A stretch of DNA of 35,203 nt from Mesorhizobium sp. ORS 3324 (GCA_000824825.2 LM655192.1:178558-213760), one strand, 5' to 3'; numbered from the stretch's first letter, positions 22,396 to 32,989 are shown. Translations and numbers: made by a program. The notes: generated by a model not told the origin, from the letters alone.

Positions 22396-24720
22396 TTAGC
22401 TCAGATCGGCGATCGCCTGCGCCTTGTGCGCTGCCTCCACCACCGCCAGCGCCGTCATGTTGACCACGCCGCGCGAAGTCACCGACGGCGTCAGGATGTG
22501 CGCGGGCTTGTCGGTGCCGAGCAGGATCGGCCCGACATGCAGCGCGTCCATCATAGCGCGCAGCGCCGTCAGGGTGATATTGGCCGAATCGAGGTTCGGG
22601 AACACCAAGAGATTGGCTTCGCCCTTCAACCGCGAATGCGGATAGACGCGTTGGCGCAGATGTTCCGAGAGAGCGGAGTCGGCGTGCATCTCGCCGTCGC
22701 ATTGCAGGTCCGGGGCGATGCGCTCCAGGATCGACGCCGCCTGGCGCATCTTCAGCGCGCCGGCCGAGTCGCGCGAGCCGAAATCCGAATGCGACAGAAG
22801 CGCTGCCTTGGGCTCGATGCCGAAGCGCTGGATTTCTTCAGCCGCGAGCACCGTCATTTCGGCGATCTCCTCCGCCGTCGGATCGACCGAGACATGGGTG
22901 TCGGTGAGGAAGATGATGCCGCGCTGCGAGATCAGCATCGACAAGGTTGAGAGATCCTGGTCCTTGATGCCGGGGCGCGGCCCGATGATCAGCGAGACGT
23001 TGCGCAGATGCCGCTCGAAGCGGCCTTCGAGGCCGCAGATCATCGCATCTGCATCGCCGCGCTTCAGCGCGAGGGCCGCGATCACGGTATTGTTGGTGCG
23101 CACCATGGTGCGGGCGGCTTCCGTCGTGATGCCGCGGCGGCCGGCAAGCTCGATCAGGAGATCGACATAGTGGCGGTAGCGCGGATCGTCTTCCGGGTTG
23201 ATCAGGCCGAAATCGACGCCCGGACGGATGCGCAGCCCGTAACGCTTCAGGCGGACCTCCACGACATGCGGGCGGCCGATCAGGATCGGCTCGGCAATGC
23301 CTTCCTCAAGCACCACCTGCGCCGCCCGCAGCACGCGCTCGTCCTCGCCGTCGGCATAGATCACGCGCTTGGCGCTGGAGGTCTTGGCCGAGGAGAACAC
23401 CGGCTTCATGACCAGGCCGGAGCGGAAGACGAAGCGGTTGAGCTTGTCGATATAGGCGGAGAAATCGGCGATCGGCCGTGTCGCCACGCCGGTGTCGCAG
23501 GCAGCCTTCGCCACCGCCGGGGCGATGCGCAGGATGAGGCGCGGATCGAAGGGCGAGGGGATCAGGAAATCCGGGCCGAAGACTGGCGTCTCGCCGGAAT
23601 AGGCGCGCGCCGCGACGTCCGAGGGCTCTTCGCGGGCAAGGGCCGCGATCGCCCGCACGGCCGCCATCTTCATCTCCTCGTTGATGGCGCTCGCTCCGCA
23701 ATCCAGCGCGCCGCGGAAGATGTAAGGAAAGCAGAGCACATTGTTGACTTGATTGGGAAAATCGGAACGTCCGGTACAGATCATGGCGTCCGGGCGGGCG
23801 GCGCGCGCCACCTCTGGCATGATCTCCGGCGTCGGGTTGGCAAGCGCCAGGATCAGCGGCTTCGGCGCCATGTGCTGCAGGAGTTCGGGTTTCAGCACGC
23901 CGGCGGCAGAGAGGCCGAGGAAGACGTCGGCGCCTGGAATGACATCGGCCAGCGTGCGCGCTTCCGTATCCTTCACATAGGGGTCCTTCCAGCGGTCCAT
24001 CTCCTCGGCACGACCTTTGTAGGCGACGCCGAAGCGGTCGGTGACCCAGATGTTTTCGACCTTGGCGCCGAGAGAGACCAGGAGATTGAGGCAGGCGAGC
24101 GCCGCAGCGCCCGCACCTGAGGTGACGATCTTGATCTCCGAGATCGACTTGCCGGCGAATTCCAGCCCGTTGAGCACCGCCGCGGCAACGATGATCGCCG
24201 TGCCATGCTGGTCGTCATGGAAGACCGGAATGCCCATGCGGGCCTTCAGCCGCTCCTCGACCTCGAAGCATTCAGGCGCCTTGATGTCCTCGAGATTGAT
24301 GCCGCCGAAGGTCGGCTCGAGCGCAGCCACCGTCTCGACCATGCGCTCGATTTCCGGCGCGTCGATCTCGATGTCGAAGACGTCGATGCCGGCGAACTTC
24401 TTGAACAGCACCGCCTTGCCTTCCATCACCGGCTTGGAGGCGAGCGGGCCGATATTGCCGAGACCGAGCACCGCCGAGCCGTTCGAGACGACGCCGACGA
24501 GGTTGGCGCGCGCCGTGTAGTCGGCAGCGGTTGCCGGATCGTCGCGGATCTCGAGGCAGGGCGCTGCGACGCCCGGCGAATAGGCCAGCGCCAGGTCGCG
24601 CTGATTGCCGAGCGGCTTGGTCGCCTGGATCTCGAGCTTTCCCGGGGAGGGGTGCTTGTGGAAGAAGAGCGCGGCCTCGTCGAGGTCCGACCGGGCGGTT
24701 TTCTTGATCTCGCCGTCCAT
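22396..24720 (-). CDS. maeB: NADP-dependent malic enzyme (MaeB type)
   Basis: 774-residue MaeB-type malic enzyme, converting malate to pyruvate, CO2 and NADPH. Residues about 1-430 are the malic domain: [56 protein letters not shown] and the nucleotide-binding [14 protein letters not shown]. Residues about 440-774 are the phosphotransacetylase-like domain, which lacks that activity but binds acetyl-CoA as a regulator in studied enzymes. The start at 24720 has AGGAGG 7 nt upstream. In rhizobia such enzymes feed acetyl-CoA synthesis from dicarboxylates. Appears to be its own unit, 170 nt after the SDR gene. Confidence 0.95.
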   Translation of the reverse strand: MDGEIKKTARSDLDEAALFFHKHPSPGKLEIQATKPLGNQRDLALAYSPGVAAPCLEIRDDPATAADYTARANLVGVVSNGSAVLGLGNIGPLASKPVMEGKAVLFKKFAGIDVFDIEIDAPEIERMVETVAALEPTFGGINLEDIKAPECFEVEERLKARMGIPVFHDDQHGTAIIVAAAVLNGLEFAGKSISEIKIVTSGAGAAALACLNLLVSLGAKVENIWVTDRFGVAYKGRAEEMDRWKDPYVKDTEARTLADVIPGADVFLGLSAAGVLKPELLQHMAPKPLILALANPTPEIMPEVARAARPDAMICTGRSDFPNQVNNVLCFPYIFRGALDCGASAINEEMKMAAVRAIAALAREEPSDVAARAYSGETPVFGPDFLIPSPFDPRLILRIAPAVAKAACDTGVATRPIADFSAYIDKLNRFVFRSGLVMKPVFSSAKTSSAKRVIYADGEDERVLRAAQVVLEEGIAEPILIGRPHVVEVRLKRYGLRIRPGVDFGLINPEDDPRYRHYVDLLIELAGRRGITTEAARTMVRTNNTVIAALALKRGDADAMICGLEGRFERHLRNVSLIIGPRPGIKDQDLSTLSMLISQRGIIFLTDTHVSVDPTAEEIAEMTVLAAEEIQRFGIEPKAALLSHSDFGSRDSAGALKMRQAASILERIAPDLQCDGEMHADSALSEHLRQRVYPHSRLKGEANLLVFPNLDSANITLTALRAMMDALHVGPILLGTDKPAHILTPSVTSRGVVNMTALAVVEAAHKAQAIADLS

Positions 24721-24890
24721 CGCGGCCCCTCCTGTGCTCCTGCTTTCGAGCCTTTTAGCATGCGGCGACGATTCTTCGCGACGCCAAATGTCGACCCGGC
24801 GTTCACAATGCCGAAGCCGAAATAGTCGAGCTATTTCAGCTGTTTGAAGCAAGACTCTCTGGTTTGGGCCGCAGCCACGGAACGGCCGCG

Positions 24891-25670
24891 TCAGAACGCG
24901 CTGACGTAAAGACCGCCGTCGACCGGGATGTTCTGTCCGGTGAGATAGCCGGCATGGACCGAGCACAGGAAGGCGCAGATCTGGCCAAACTCCTCGGGCG
25001 TGCCGAGGCGTTTGGCCGGAACATCGGCGCTGATGCGGGCCTTGCGCGCGGCTGCCGTCGCCGGGTCTTCCGGCGTGCCGGCGTCATGCGGGTCGCGCAG
25101 CCGGTCGGTGTCGTGCTTGCCGGGCAAAAGGCTGTTGATGGTGACGTTGCGGTCGATCACCGTGCGCGCCACGCCGGCGAGGAACGAGGTCAGGCCGGCA
25201 CGGGCGCCGGACGAGAGGTCGAGGCCTGGGATCGGCACATAGACCGACAGCGAGGTGATGTTGACGATGCGGCCGAAGCCGCGCTTGGCCATGCCGTCGA
25301 TCACCGCCTGGATCAGCTCGATCGGCGTCACCATGTTTTGCGTTACGCCTTCGAGGATCTTCGCGCGGTCGAGCTCGCGGAAATCGCGACGCGGCGGGCC
25401 GCCATTGTTGTTGACCAGGATGTCGGGGGCCGGGCAGGCGGCAAGCAGCGCCCTTTGCACCTCCGGCTTCGAGACGTCGCCGGCGACCTCGATCACCTCG
25501 ACGCCGAATCTGTCGCGGATGTCCTGCGCCGTCTTCGCCAGAAGCTCGGCGTCGCGGCCGTTGACGACGAGGTCGACGCCGGCTTCGGCGAGCGCAATCG
25601 CGCAGCCGCGCCCCAGTCCCTTGCTCGAGGCGCAGACGATGGCCTTCTTTCCGCGAATGCCGAGATCCAT
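24891..25670 (-). CDS. SDR-family protein lacking the catalytic Tyr and Lys
   Basis: 259-residue short-chain dehydrogenase-fold protein. The cofactor loop is VCASSKGLGRGCA in place of TGxxxGIG. Asn (NNNGG), the structural Asn112 and Ser140 (RIVNITS) are in place, but where YxxxK is expected the sequence reads SSGAR, giving Ser153 and Arg157. This fits the 3-oxoacyl-ACP-reductase-like SDR subgroup known to lack a full catalytic tetrad. The end, GYLTGQNIPVDGGLYVSAF, is typical. It may bind a nucleotide and substrate without normal hydride transfer, or use other residues. Start has AAGGAGA at 6 nt. Divergent from the metallophosphoesterase gene. Confidence 0.85.
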   Translation of the reverse strand: MDLGIRGKKAIVCASSKGLGRGCAIALAEAGVDLVVNGRDAELLAKTAQDIRDRFGVEVIEVAGDVSKPEVQRALLAACPAPDILVNNNGGPPRRDFRELDRAKILEGVTQNMVTPIELIQAVIDGMAKRGFGRIVNITSLSVYVPIPGLDLSSGARAGLTSFLAGVARTVIDRNVTINSLLPGKHDTDRLRDPHDAGTPEDPATAAARKARISADVPAKRLGTPEEFGQICAFLCSVHAGYLTGQNIPVDGGLYVSAF

Positions 25671-25788
25671 GGTGATTTCTCCTTTTTCGAGGGCGGCAAG
25701 CTAACGCCTGGGCTGGACCAACCGCAACCGTCATACGGTTGTTGCATGAATCGAGGCATAGGCACGTGAAAGCAAAGGTGAAATCGCG

Positions 25789-26619
25789 ATGTCAGGCCCA
25801 GAGCCCCGCACTTTCCGCACCATGTTCATTTCCGATGTGCATCTCGGCTCGAAGGCGGCCAAGGCCGATTTCCTGATCGATTTCCTGCGCTATCACGAGG
25901 CCGACACCATCTATCTGGTCGGCGATATCGTCGACGGGTGGCGCCTGCGACGCAGCTGGCATTGGCCGCAGAGCCATAACGATGTCGTGCAGAAATTGCT
26001 GCGCAGGGCGCGCAAAGGCGCCTCGATCACCTATATCGCCGGCAACCACGACGAGTTCGCCCGCCAGTTCCAGGGCGTGCATTTCGGCGGCATCGTCGTT
26101 GCCGACCGCGCCATCCACGAGACCGCCGACGGCAGGCGGCTGCTGGTCATCCATGGCGATCAGTTCGACACTGTGGTGCACAACCAGCGCTGGCTCGCCT
26201 ATCTCGGCGACTACGCCTACGACGCGGCGATGCTGGTCAACCGGGTCGTGACCAAGCTGCGCCATCTGCTCGGCCTGCCTTACTGGTCGTTCTCGTCCTG
26301 GGCCAAGGTCAAGGTCAAGAAGGCGGTGAACTTCATCGGCTCGTTCCAGACGGTGCTCTCCGAGGAAGCGCGGCGCTCGCATGTCGACGGCGTGATCTGC
26401 GGCCACATCCACCATGCCGCGATCGAAAACTATGGCGATGTGCAGTACATCAACACCGGCGACTGGGTGGAAAGCTGCACCGCGGTGGTCGAGCATTTCG
26501 ACGGCCGCATGGAGATCCTGACCTGGGCGCATGTGCTGCCCGAATCTTCTGCGGGCAAGGATGTGCTGGTGCCTGTCGATATCGTCGACCTGAAGGGCAG
26601 GGCGGTCCGGGCTGCCTGA
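25789..26619 (+). CDS. LpxH-like metallophosphoesterase (UDP-2,3-diacylglucosamine diphosphatase family)
   Basis: 276-residue calcineurin-like phosphoesterase with all metal motifs: ISDVHLGS (Asp16, His18), LVGDIVDGW (Asp46), AGNHDE (Asn86, His87), VIHGDQFD and CGHIHH. It resembles the UDP-2,3-diacylglucosamine diphosphatase family, which makes lipid X for lipid A. Whether it performs that step or another membrane-lipid phosphoester hydrolysis is not settled: the protein is longer than E. coli LpxH (about 240 residues), and alphaproteobacteria may use LpxI instead. It ends 12 nt before the converging AraC gene. Confidence 0.8.
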   Translation: MSGPEPRTFRTMFISDVHLGSKAAKADFLIDFLRYHEADTIYLVGDIVDGWRLRRSWHWPQSHNDVVQKLLRRARKGASITYIAGNHDEFARQFQGVHFGGIVVADRAIHETADGRRLLVIHGDQFDTVVHNQRWLAYLGDYAYDAAMLVNRVVTKLRHLLGLPYWSFSSWAKVKVKKAVNFIGSFQTVLSEEARRSHVDGVICGHIHHAAIENYGDVQYINTGDWVESCTAVVEHFDGRMEILTWAHVLPESSAGKDVLVPVDIVDLKGRAVRAA

Positions 26620-26631
26620 GCGCCTTCTCCC

Positions 26632-27552
26632 CTAAGCAGCAACGGCGCTGCGGTCGCGGCCATATTGCCGCGGCGAGGCGCCCATCACGCGTTTGAAAGC
26701 CGTGCTGAAGGCGCTTTCGGACTCGTAGCCGAGGGAGAGCGCGATGACCGAAGTGTGCTCGCTGGAGTTGGCGAGCCTTTCGCAGGCAAGCAGCATCCGC
26801 CAACGGGTCAGATATTCCATCGCCGACGTTCCGACCGCCTCCTTGAATTTGAGGGCGAAATTCGATCGCGACATGCCGGCGCGTTCCGCCAGCTCCTGCA
26901 GGGTCCAGCGATGCGCCGGGTCCTCATGCATGGCGCCGATCGCGGCGCCCATCTGCTTGTCGGCCAAGGCAAAAAGCCAACCGACGCCGCCATTCGGTCC
27001 TTCCGCCATATGCAGGCGCAGTGCCTGGACCAGCATCATGTGGGACAGGTGCTGCGCCACCAGGAAGCCGCCGGGCTGACCCTCGCTCAGCTCCTGCATC
27101 ATCCGCTCCACCGACCAGCGCAGGGCTACCTTGTCCTCTTCCCTGCGGATATGGATGATCGGCGGCATCATCCTCAGCAGAATGTCGGCGTGACGGCCGC
27201 TCAGCACAAAACGGCTGCCGACCAGGAAGACGTCGCCACCGCCATTATAGGTGACGACGCCGCCCGCGCGGGCCGGGGGAAAGATGGTATGCGCGCCGAC
27301 GGGTTTGACCTCGAGGCCGCTTGCCAGACGGAACGGCCGGCCGCCGGGCAGCAGGAAGCAATCACCCGCGGTAAGATGCACCGGCTCCGGAACGCCTTCC
27401 ACGGCCAGCCAGCACTGGCCCGAAACGACCGCGTAGCATTTGATGCCGATGTTGCTGGGGAACTCGATCGCCCAGTCGCCGCCGGCATCGAAGCCGGCCG
27501 AGACATTGCTTTGCGGCTTCAGCAGCGACAGCACATCCGATAGTGGGTCCAT
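26632..27552 (-). CDS. AraC-family transcriptional regulator
   Basis: 306-residue AraC regulator: an N-terminal cupin-type sensing domain ([35 protein letters not shown]) and two C-terminal helix-turn-helices ([20 protein letters not shown] and [20 protein letters not shown]). The start at 27552 is preferred over a longer frame to 27615, since [11 protein letters not shown] is the usual opening of this group. It is divergent from the epimerase-like gene across 130 bp and probably controls it. The ligand is unknown. Confidence 0.9.
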   Translation of the reverse strand: MDPLSDVLSLLKPQSNVSAGFDAGGDWAIEFPSNIGIKCYAVVSGQCWLAVEGVPEPVHLTAGDCFLLPGGRPFRLASGLEVKPVGAHTIFPPARAGGVVTYNGGGDVFLVGSRFVLSGRHADILLRMMPPIIHIRREEDKVALRWSVERMMQELSEGQPGGFLVAQHLSHMMLVQALRLHMAEGPNGGVGWLFALADKQMGAAIGAMHEDPAHRWTLQELAERAGMSRSNFALKFKEAVGTSAMEYLTRWRMLLACERLANSSEHTSVIALSLGYESESAFSTAFKRVMGASPRQYGRDRSAVAA

Positions 27553-27682
27553 GGTTCGTTCCTGGACGATTGCGAAGATAATACGGACTTTGCAGCATAG
27601 ATCGTCTTTCCTCAAGCGTTTATTTGATCGTCGCGGGCCGCCAACGCAGCGGCTCCGATCAAATCAAGCAAAGGAAACTGCA

Positions 27683-28573
27683 ATGCGTGTCTTCGTCACC
27701 GGAGCCACCGGCTTTGTCGGGTCGGCCACTGTCCGGGAACTCCTCAGCGCCGGCCACCAGGTGCTCGGTCTTGCTCGCTCGGATGCCGGCGCAAACGCGC
27801 TTGCCGCCGCAGGCGCCGACGTGCTTCGAGGCAATCTGGAAGATCTCGACAGCCTTCGCCGCGGCGCCGCACAGGCCGACGCCGTCATCCACACCGGCTT
27901 CAACCACGATTTCTCACGGTTCAAGGAAAACTGCGAAATCGACCGCCGCGCCATCGAGGCGATGGGGCAGCAACTTGCCGGCTCCGACCGGCCGCTGATC
28001 GTCACCTCCGGCATCGGACTGGTTCAGCCCGGCCGCATCGCGACCGAAGATGTTCCGCCTGCTTCCAACCCGGCGATCCCGCGCGCCTCGGAGCAGACGG
28101 CCTATGCCGTGGCCGAGAAGGGCGCGCGCGTGTCGATCGTCCGCCTGCCTCCGTCGGTGCATGGTGCCGGCGATCACGGCTTCGTCCCGATCCTGATCGG
28201 CATCGCGCGCGAGAAGGGCGTCTCGGTCTACACTGGCGAGGGCCTCAACCGCTGGCCCGCCGTGCACCGGCTCGACGCCGCCAGGCTCTACAGGCTGGTG
28301 CTGGAGAAGGGCCGGGGCGGCGCCCGCTACCACGCCGTCGCCGAGGAGGGCGTGGCCTTCCGCGAGATCGCCGGCGTCATCGGCCGCAGACTCGGCGTGC
28401 CGGTGGTCAGCAAGAGCCCCGAAGAATCGGCCGCTCATTTCGGCTGGTTCGCGCATTTCGCAGCGATCGACAACGAGGCCTCGAACGCGCTGACGCGGCA
28501 GGAGCTGGGCTGGGAGCCGACGCAGCTCGGACTGATCGAGGATGTCGACCAGCCGGCCTATTTCCAAACTTGA
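27683..28573 (+). CDS. NAD-dependent epimerase/dehydratase-like SDR
   Basis: 296-residue extended SDR with the Rossmann motif [18 protein letters not shown]. Other marks: [34 protein letters not shown], and [20 protein letters not shown]. The classic YxxxK is seen as AYAVAEK, with Tyr and Lys four apart. It may reduce or isomerise a small carbonyl or sugar substrate. The start at 27683 has AAGGAA 7 nt upstream. Controlled probably by the divergent AraC gene, as is common for this AraC-SDR pair. A strong hairpin follows. Confidence 0.85.
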   Translation: MRVFVTGATGFVGSATVRELLSAGHQVLGLARSDAGANALAAAGADVLRGNLEDLDSLRRGAAQADAVIHTGFNHDFSRFKENCEIDRRAIEAMGQQLAGSDRPLIVTSGIGLVQPGRIATEDVPPASNPAIPRASEQTAYAVAEKGARVSIVRLPPSVHGAGDHGFVPILIGIAREKGVSVYTGEGLNRWPAVHRLDAARLYRLVLEKGRGGARYHAVAEEGVAFREIAGVIGRRLGVPVVSKSPEESAAHFGWFAHFAAIDNEASNALTRQELGWEPTQLGLIEDVDQPAYFQT

Positions 28574-28589
28574 ATCCCGGACAAATGCA

Positions 28590-28615
28590 GAGCCCGAGGT
28601 GCGGACCTCGGGCTC
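28590..28615 (+). terminator. Hairpin after the epimerase-like gene
   Basis: GAGCCCGAGGT, loop GCGG, ACCTCGGGCTC: a perfect 11-bp stem 16 nt after the stop at 28573, followed by GGCATCCTTTGGCTTTC. The T-run is broken, so it is a probable but not ideal terminator. Confidence 0.6.
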
Positions 28616-28741
28616 GGCATCCTTTGGCTTTCAACAGCTTTAGCCCGATCGATTGGTCCAGGCAGTTCCGCCGCATCTTGCCACATGATAGGGAACGAGA
28701 CGCGTTGCTGGCCGTCGAATGCAGCGTAATTGGATCGATTC

Positions 28742-29956
28742 ATGTCGCTGCCGCCGCTTTCGCCTGAGCAACTCGTCAAGCCGAACCATTTCGAATTGCG
28801 CATGAGCCTGATCTTCGCGACCTTGTTCGTGTCGCAGGGCACGCATCTGCCGTATTTTCCGCTCTGGCTGCAGGCGCAAGGTTTTCACGCCGAACAGATA
28901 GCCATCATCCTGGCCGCGCCGATGTTCCTGCGTGTCGTGACGACGCCGATGCTGACCGCGCTGGCCGATCGGGCGAAGGACCGCGCCAACGTCTATATCG
29001 CGCTGGTTGCGGCATCGATGATCATTTCGGCCGGCTACTTCCTGCCGGCCACCTACGCGATCGTGCTCGCCGTATCGCTTGCCTTGACGATTGTCTGGAC
29101 GCCGCATTCGCCGATGGCCGATTCGCTGGCGCTGTCTGGCGTGCGCCGCTTCGGCTCGAACTATACCGCGATGCGCAAATGGGGCTCGATCTCCTATCTT
29201 TGCGCCAACGTGGTGGGCGGCTTCATTCTGGCCAGAACCGGAGCCAAGGCCGTGCCGGTGATCATCTTCGTGGCCATTGCCGCAGCACTTGTCGCTGCGC
29301 TGCTTGCGCCGCGCATGGGCAAGCCCCGCAAGGCCTCGCCACTATCGGCGACCGATATCCAGCATGCGGCGCCGAGCCTCTTCAATGCCTATTTCCTCTA
29401 TTTCACGCTCGGCGTCGGCATCATCACCGCCAGCCACGCCTTCCTCTACGGCTTCGTGTCGATCTACTGGAAGTCGATCGGCATCAGCGATTCCGTTGTC
29501 GGCCTGCTGTGGGCCTGGGGCGTGGTGTCGGAAGTCTGCATGTTCTTGTTCTTCAACCGTATTTTCGCCTCTGTCACGGTCGTCAAAGTCATGCTGATCG
29601 CCGGCATTGGCGCGATCGTGCGCTGGATCGCCTTTCCGCTGGTCTGGCCGCTCGGGCTCGGCGTTGCCGGCTTTTTCGGCGTCCAGACGCTGCACGCGGT
29701 GTCGGTGGCGATGGTTCTGATCGGCCTGCAGAAGATGATCGGCGAGACCGTTTCGGAAGAGCGCACGGGTGCTGCGCAAGGCATCGCCTACTTCTTCAAC
29801 GGCTTCTTCATGGCCGCGGTGACGCTGGCTTCCGGCCCGCTTTTCGACCGTCTCGGTGTCGACGGGTTCCTGGCCATGATCCCGATCGCGATCGTCGGCC
29901 TGGCGCTGATCGGGCTTGCCGCGCGCTCAGCCCCAAAGCGCCCGGTCAGGCGGTGA
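28742..29956 (+). CDS. MFS transporter (HcaT/MFS_1-like)
   Basis: 404-residue major facilitator with about 12 membrane helices and the N-terminal pattern seen in HcaT-like (3-phenylpropionate) transporters: FVSQGTHLPYFPLWLQAQGF, AIILAAPMFLRVVTTPMLTALADR (motif-A-like), SNYTAMRKWGSISYL. C-terminal helices include AWGVVSEVCMFLFF and GAAQGIAYFFNGFFMAAVTL. The substrate is not readable; the family moves small organic acids or drugs. The ATG at 28742 is used; a TTG at 28730 is in frame and neither has a strong ribosome site. Its last 30 bp overlap the end of the converging epimerase gene. Confidence 0.85.
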   Translation: MSLPPLSPEQLVKPNHFELRMSLIFATLFVSQGTHLPYFPLWLQAQGFHAEQIAIILAAPMFLRVVTTPMLTALADRAKDRANVYIALVAASMIISAGYFLPATYAIVLAVSLALTIVWTPHSPMADSLALSGVRRFGSNYTAMRKWGSISYLCANVVGGFILARTGAKAVPVIIFVAIAAALVAALLAPRMGKPRKASPLSATDIQHAAPSLFNAYFLYFTLGVGIITASHAFLYGFVSIYWKSIGISDSVVGLLWAWGVVSEVCMFLFFNRIFASVTVVKVMLIAGIGAIVRWIAFPLVWPLGLGVAGFFGVQTLHAVSVAMVLIGLQKMIGETVSEERTGAAQGIAYFFNGFFMAAVTLASGPLFDRLGVDGFLAMIPIAIVGLALIGLAARSAPKRPVRR

Positions 29957-30910
29957 CACCAGCGATCCCTGGTAAACTAGGCCGGGCTTGCGGTCGCGCG
30001 CCAGCAGCAGCGGGCCGTCGAGGTCGACGAAATCGGCGCCCTGCGCCAAAAGCACCGCCGGCGCCATGGCGAGCGAGGTACCGACCATGCAGCCCACCAT
30101 GATGCCGAAGCCTAGCCCGCGGGCGCGGTCGCGAAGCGCCAGCGCTTCGGTCAGGCCGCCCGTTTTGTCGAGCTTGATGTTGACGGCGTCATAGAGGCCG
30201 GCCAGCGAACCGAGGTCCTTCGCCTCGTGCACGCTTTCGTCGGCGCAGATCGGCACGGGATGGGCGATTTCGCGCAGGATGCCGTCGCGACCGGCGGGAA
30301 GCGGCTGCTCGATAAGCGTGATGCCATGCTCGGCAGCGAATGCGAGGTTGGCTTCAATATTGTCGTCGGTCCAGCCCTCGTTGGCGTCGAGGATGATGCG
30401 GCTTTGCGGAGCGGCCTCGGTCACGGCGCGAATCCTCGCCACGTCGGTTTCGCCGCCGATCTTGACCTTGAGCAGCGGCCGCGAAGCGTTGGCACGGGCT
30501 TGCGCTGCCATCGCTTCAGGTTCGCCGAGCGACAGCGTGTAGGCGGTTTCCAGCGCCTTCGGCGAAACGATGCCGATCATGTCCGCCACCGGCCTGCCGG
30601 CGAGCTTCGCTTCCAGATCCCAGAGCGCGCAATCGATCGCGTTGCGCGCCGCGCCGGCAGGCATCGCGGCGAGCAAGGCGGTGCGATCGATCCCAGCCGC
30701 GATTCGCTCGCGCATAGCCTCGATCGCCGTGCGCACACCATCCATGGTCTCACCGTAGCGCTTGTAGGGAACGCACTCGCCGCGCCCGACATGGCCGTTA
30801 TCGGCAATGGTCACGGTGATGACTTCGGCCTCGGTTTTCGATCCGCGCGAGATGGTGAAGGTGCCTGTGATCGGGAATCGCTCCGCCTCGACCGAAATGA
30901 CACGCGCCAT
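29927..30910 (-). CDS. Dipeptide epimerase / DgcA-like racemase (enolase superfamily)
   Basis: 327-residue enolase-superfamily enzyme of the muconate-lactonising group. Active-site residues: KVK (Lys148, Lys150), metal ligands Asp175 (ILDANEG), Glu201 (LIEQPLP) and Asp224 (CADES), and general base Lys249 in NIKLDKTGGL. That pattern is shared with L-Ala-D/L-Glu epimerase, which acts on recycled peptidoglycan peptides, and with N-acetyl-D-glutamate racemase DgcA of alphaproteobacteria. The DgcN partner is not adjacent, so both readings stay open. Start at 30910 has GGAGAAG 6 nt upstream; divergent from the Mla operon. Confidence 0.88.
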   Translation of the reverse strand: MARVISVEAERFPITGTFTISRGSKTEAEVITVTIADNGHVGRGECVPYKRYGETMDGVRTAIEAMRERIAAGIDRTALLAAMPAGAARNAIDCALWDLEAKLAGRPVADMIGIVSPKALETAYTLSLGEPEAMAAQARANASRPLLKVKIGGETDVARIRAVTEAAPQSRIILDANEGWTDDNIEANLAFAAEHGITLIEQPLPAGRDGILREIAHPVPICADESVHEAKDLGSLAGLYDAVNIKLDKTGGLTEALALRDRARGLGFGIMVGCMVGTSLAMAPAVLLAQGADFVDLDGPLLLARDRKPGLVYQGSLVSPPDRALWG

Positions 30911-30987
30911 ATTTTTCTTCTCCGGCTGTGCGACACCGGTCTGCCGGCAAATCGACACGCCAGTCCCGTCACGCTAAACAGGACGCC

Positions 30988-32175
30988 ATGTTGACTATCC
31001 GCAAACGCGACGCAAGCCGCACGCCCGCCGGTGACGCCAATCACCAGCCGCGCATCGACGTGGGCGAGGAAGGCGGCGTGCTCGGTTGCGTTTTCTCGGG
31101 CGTCTGGACGACGCGCACCGTGGCGGCGGTCGATGCCGAGATGCGCAAAATAGAGAAGCGCGACAGCGCGAAAAGGCTGGTGCTCGATCTTTCCCACATC
31201 GAGAAGATGGACACGGCCGGCGCTTGGGTGATCGATCGCCTGGCGAGCGCCTTCGAGAAGAAGGGCGTCGAGGTCCATGTAGAGGGGCAGAGCGAGATCG
31301 CGTCGATCCTACTCGGCGCCGTCGGCGGCGCGGTGCGGCGCGAGCCCGAATCAGGGCCGGCCGGGCCGCCCAACATCATCCTGCGCGCGCTGGAACTGGT
31401 CGGCCGCCGCGTCTATGAGATGCGCGACGACTTTCTTTCGTCGATGAACATCCTCGGCGCCACCATCCGCGGCGCCCAGATGAAGCTCGGCCGCGGCCAC
31501 GCCGTCAATCCGGCAGCGATCTTCAACCAGATCGACCGCATGGGCGTCGGCGCCATCCCCGTGGTGGTGCTGATGTCGGCCATCGTCGGCGCGATCGTCG
31601 CCCAGCAGGGCGCCTATCAGCTCAGCTATTTCGGCGCCGACATCTTCGTCGTCGACCTCGTCGGCGTGCTGATCCTGCGCGAGCTCGGTGTGCTGATGAC
31701 GGCGATCATGCTTGCCGGCCGCTCAGGCAGCGCCATCACGGCCGAGATCGGCTCGATGAAGATGCGCGAGGAGGTCGATGCGCTCAAGGTGATCGGCCTC
31801 AACCCGATCGGCGTGCTGGTGTTCCCGCGCCTCGTCGCCCTGGTGATCGCGCTGCCATGCCTGACGATCATCGCCAATTTCGCGGCGCTTGGCGGCGGCA
31901 TCGTCGCAGCCTACCTCTATTCCGACATTGCGCCGGCCGCATTCATCGACCGGTTGCGGGTCGCCATCGACCTCAGCACCATCTTTGCCGGACTGATCAA
32001 GGCGCCTTTCATGGCGCTGATCATCGGCATCATTGCTTCCGTAGAAGGCATGAAGGTCGGCGGTAGCGCCGAATCGCTCGGCCTGCACGTGACCGCCTCG
32101 GTGGTGAAGTCGATCTTCGTCGTCATCATCCTCGACGGACTTTTCGCCATGTTCTACGCAGCGATCGGGTTCTGA
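30988..32175 (+). CDS. STAS-MlaE fusion permease
   Basis: 395 residues. The N-terminal about 130 form a STAS-like domain (RIDVGEEGGVLGCVFSG, KRLVLDLSHIEKMDTAGAWV), equivalent to MlaB. The rest is an MlaE-family permease with five to six helices and the conserved ELGVLMTAIMLAGRSGSAIT, EEVDALKVIGLNPIGVLVFP. It forms the membrane core of an ABC system that moves phospholipids between the membranes. The start at 30988 follows AGGACGCC. First gene of the operon with mlaF, mlaD and a lipoprotein; mlaF starts one base after its stop. Confidence 0.93.
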   Translation: MLTIRKRDASRTPAGDANHQPRIDVGEEGGVLGCVFSGVWTTRTVAAVDAEMRKIEKRDSAKRLVLDLSHIEKMDTAGAWVIDRLASAFEKKGVEVHVEGQSEIASILLGAVGGAVRREPESGPAGPPNIILRALELVGRRVYEMRDDFLSSMNILGATIRGAQMKLGRGHAVNPAAIFNQIDRMGVGAIPVVVLMSAIVGAIVAQQGAYQLSYFGADIFVVDLVGVLILRELGVLMTAIMLAGRSGSAITAEIGSMKMREEVDALKVIGLNPIGVLVFPRLVALVIALPCLTIIANFAALGGGIVAAYLYSDIAPAAFIDRLRVAIDLSTIFAGLIKAPFMALIIGIIASVEGMKVGGSAESLGLHVTASVVKSIFVVIILDGLFAMFYAAIGF

Positions 32176-32176
32176 G

Positions 32177-32989
32177 ATGGCGAACGGCAACGGAGCCACA
32201 ACAGAGGAGGGTGCGGTCGACAGCGAGATCGTGCTGTCGGTGCGCGACGTCACCGTCGCCATCGAGGACAAGGTGATCCTCGACAAGCTTTCCCTCGACA
32301 TCGAGCGCGGCGAGATCCTCGGCTTCGTCGGCGCTTCGGGTGCCGGTAAATCCGTCCTGTTGCGCACCATCCTCGGTTTGATGCCCAAGCAATCGGGAAC
32401 GATCAGGCTGTTCGGCGTCGATGTCGATCAAGCGAGCGAAGCCGAGCGCCTGCGCATCGACATGCGGCTCGGCGTCCTGTTCCAGCATGGCGCGCTGTTC
32501 TCGGCGCTGACGGTGCTTGAAAACGTTCAGGTGCCGATGCGCGAATATCTCGACCTGCCGAAGAAGCTGATGGATGAGCTTGCCATGCTCAAGGTCGAAC
32601 TGGTCGGCCTGCCGCCGGATGCGGCGCACAAATTCCCGTCCGAGCTTTCCGGCGGCATGATCAAGCGTGCGGCGCTGGCGCGCGCGCTGGCGCTCGATCC
32701 GGACATCGTCTTTCTCGACGAGCCGACCTCGGGCCTTGACCCGATCAGCGCTGCCGAATTCGACGAACTGGTCGTCAAGCTGCGCGATACGATGGATCTG
32801 ACGGTCTACATGGTCACGCACGACCTCGACACGCTGTTCACCGCCTGCGACCACGTGGCGGTGCTCGGCAAGAAGAGGGTCCTGGTCGAAGGCACGATCG
32901 ACGACATGCTGAAGAGCGAGGAACCGTGGGTCAAATCCTATTTCCGCGGAAAACGCGCCCGGCAACTTGATCTTGCGGCGCGCGCATAG
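32177..32989 (+). CDS. MlaF-type ABC transporter ATP-binding protein
   Basis: 270-residue ABC ATPase. Walker A is GASGAGKS (52-59), the Q-loop is FQHGALF, the signature is ELSGGMIKRAALARAL, Walker B is IVFLDEPTSGLDPIS, and the H-loop is MVTHDLD. FQHGALFSALTV is typical of Mla/Mce ATPases. It powers the STAS-MlaE permease. It starts one base after the stop of that gene and is followed by the MCE gene after 14 nt. Confidence 0.95.
   Translation: MANGNGATTEEGAVDSEIVLSVRDVTVAIEDKVILDKLSLDIERGEILGFVGASGAGKSVLLRTILGLMPKQSGTIRLFGVDVDQASEAERLRIDMRLGVLFQHGALFSALTVLENVQVPMREYLDLPKKLMDELAMLKVELVGLPPDAAHKFPSELSGGMIKRAALARALALDPDIVFLDEPTSGLDPISAAEFDELVVKLRDTMDLTVYMVTHDLDTLFTACDHVAVLGKKRVLVEGTIDDMLKSEEPWVKSYFRGKRARQLDLAARA

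Noticed and set aside
24721..24966. N-terminal extension of maeB
   Set aside because: AGGAGG sits just before the ATG at 24720 and the family N-terminus begins there.
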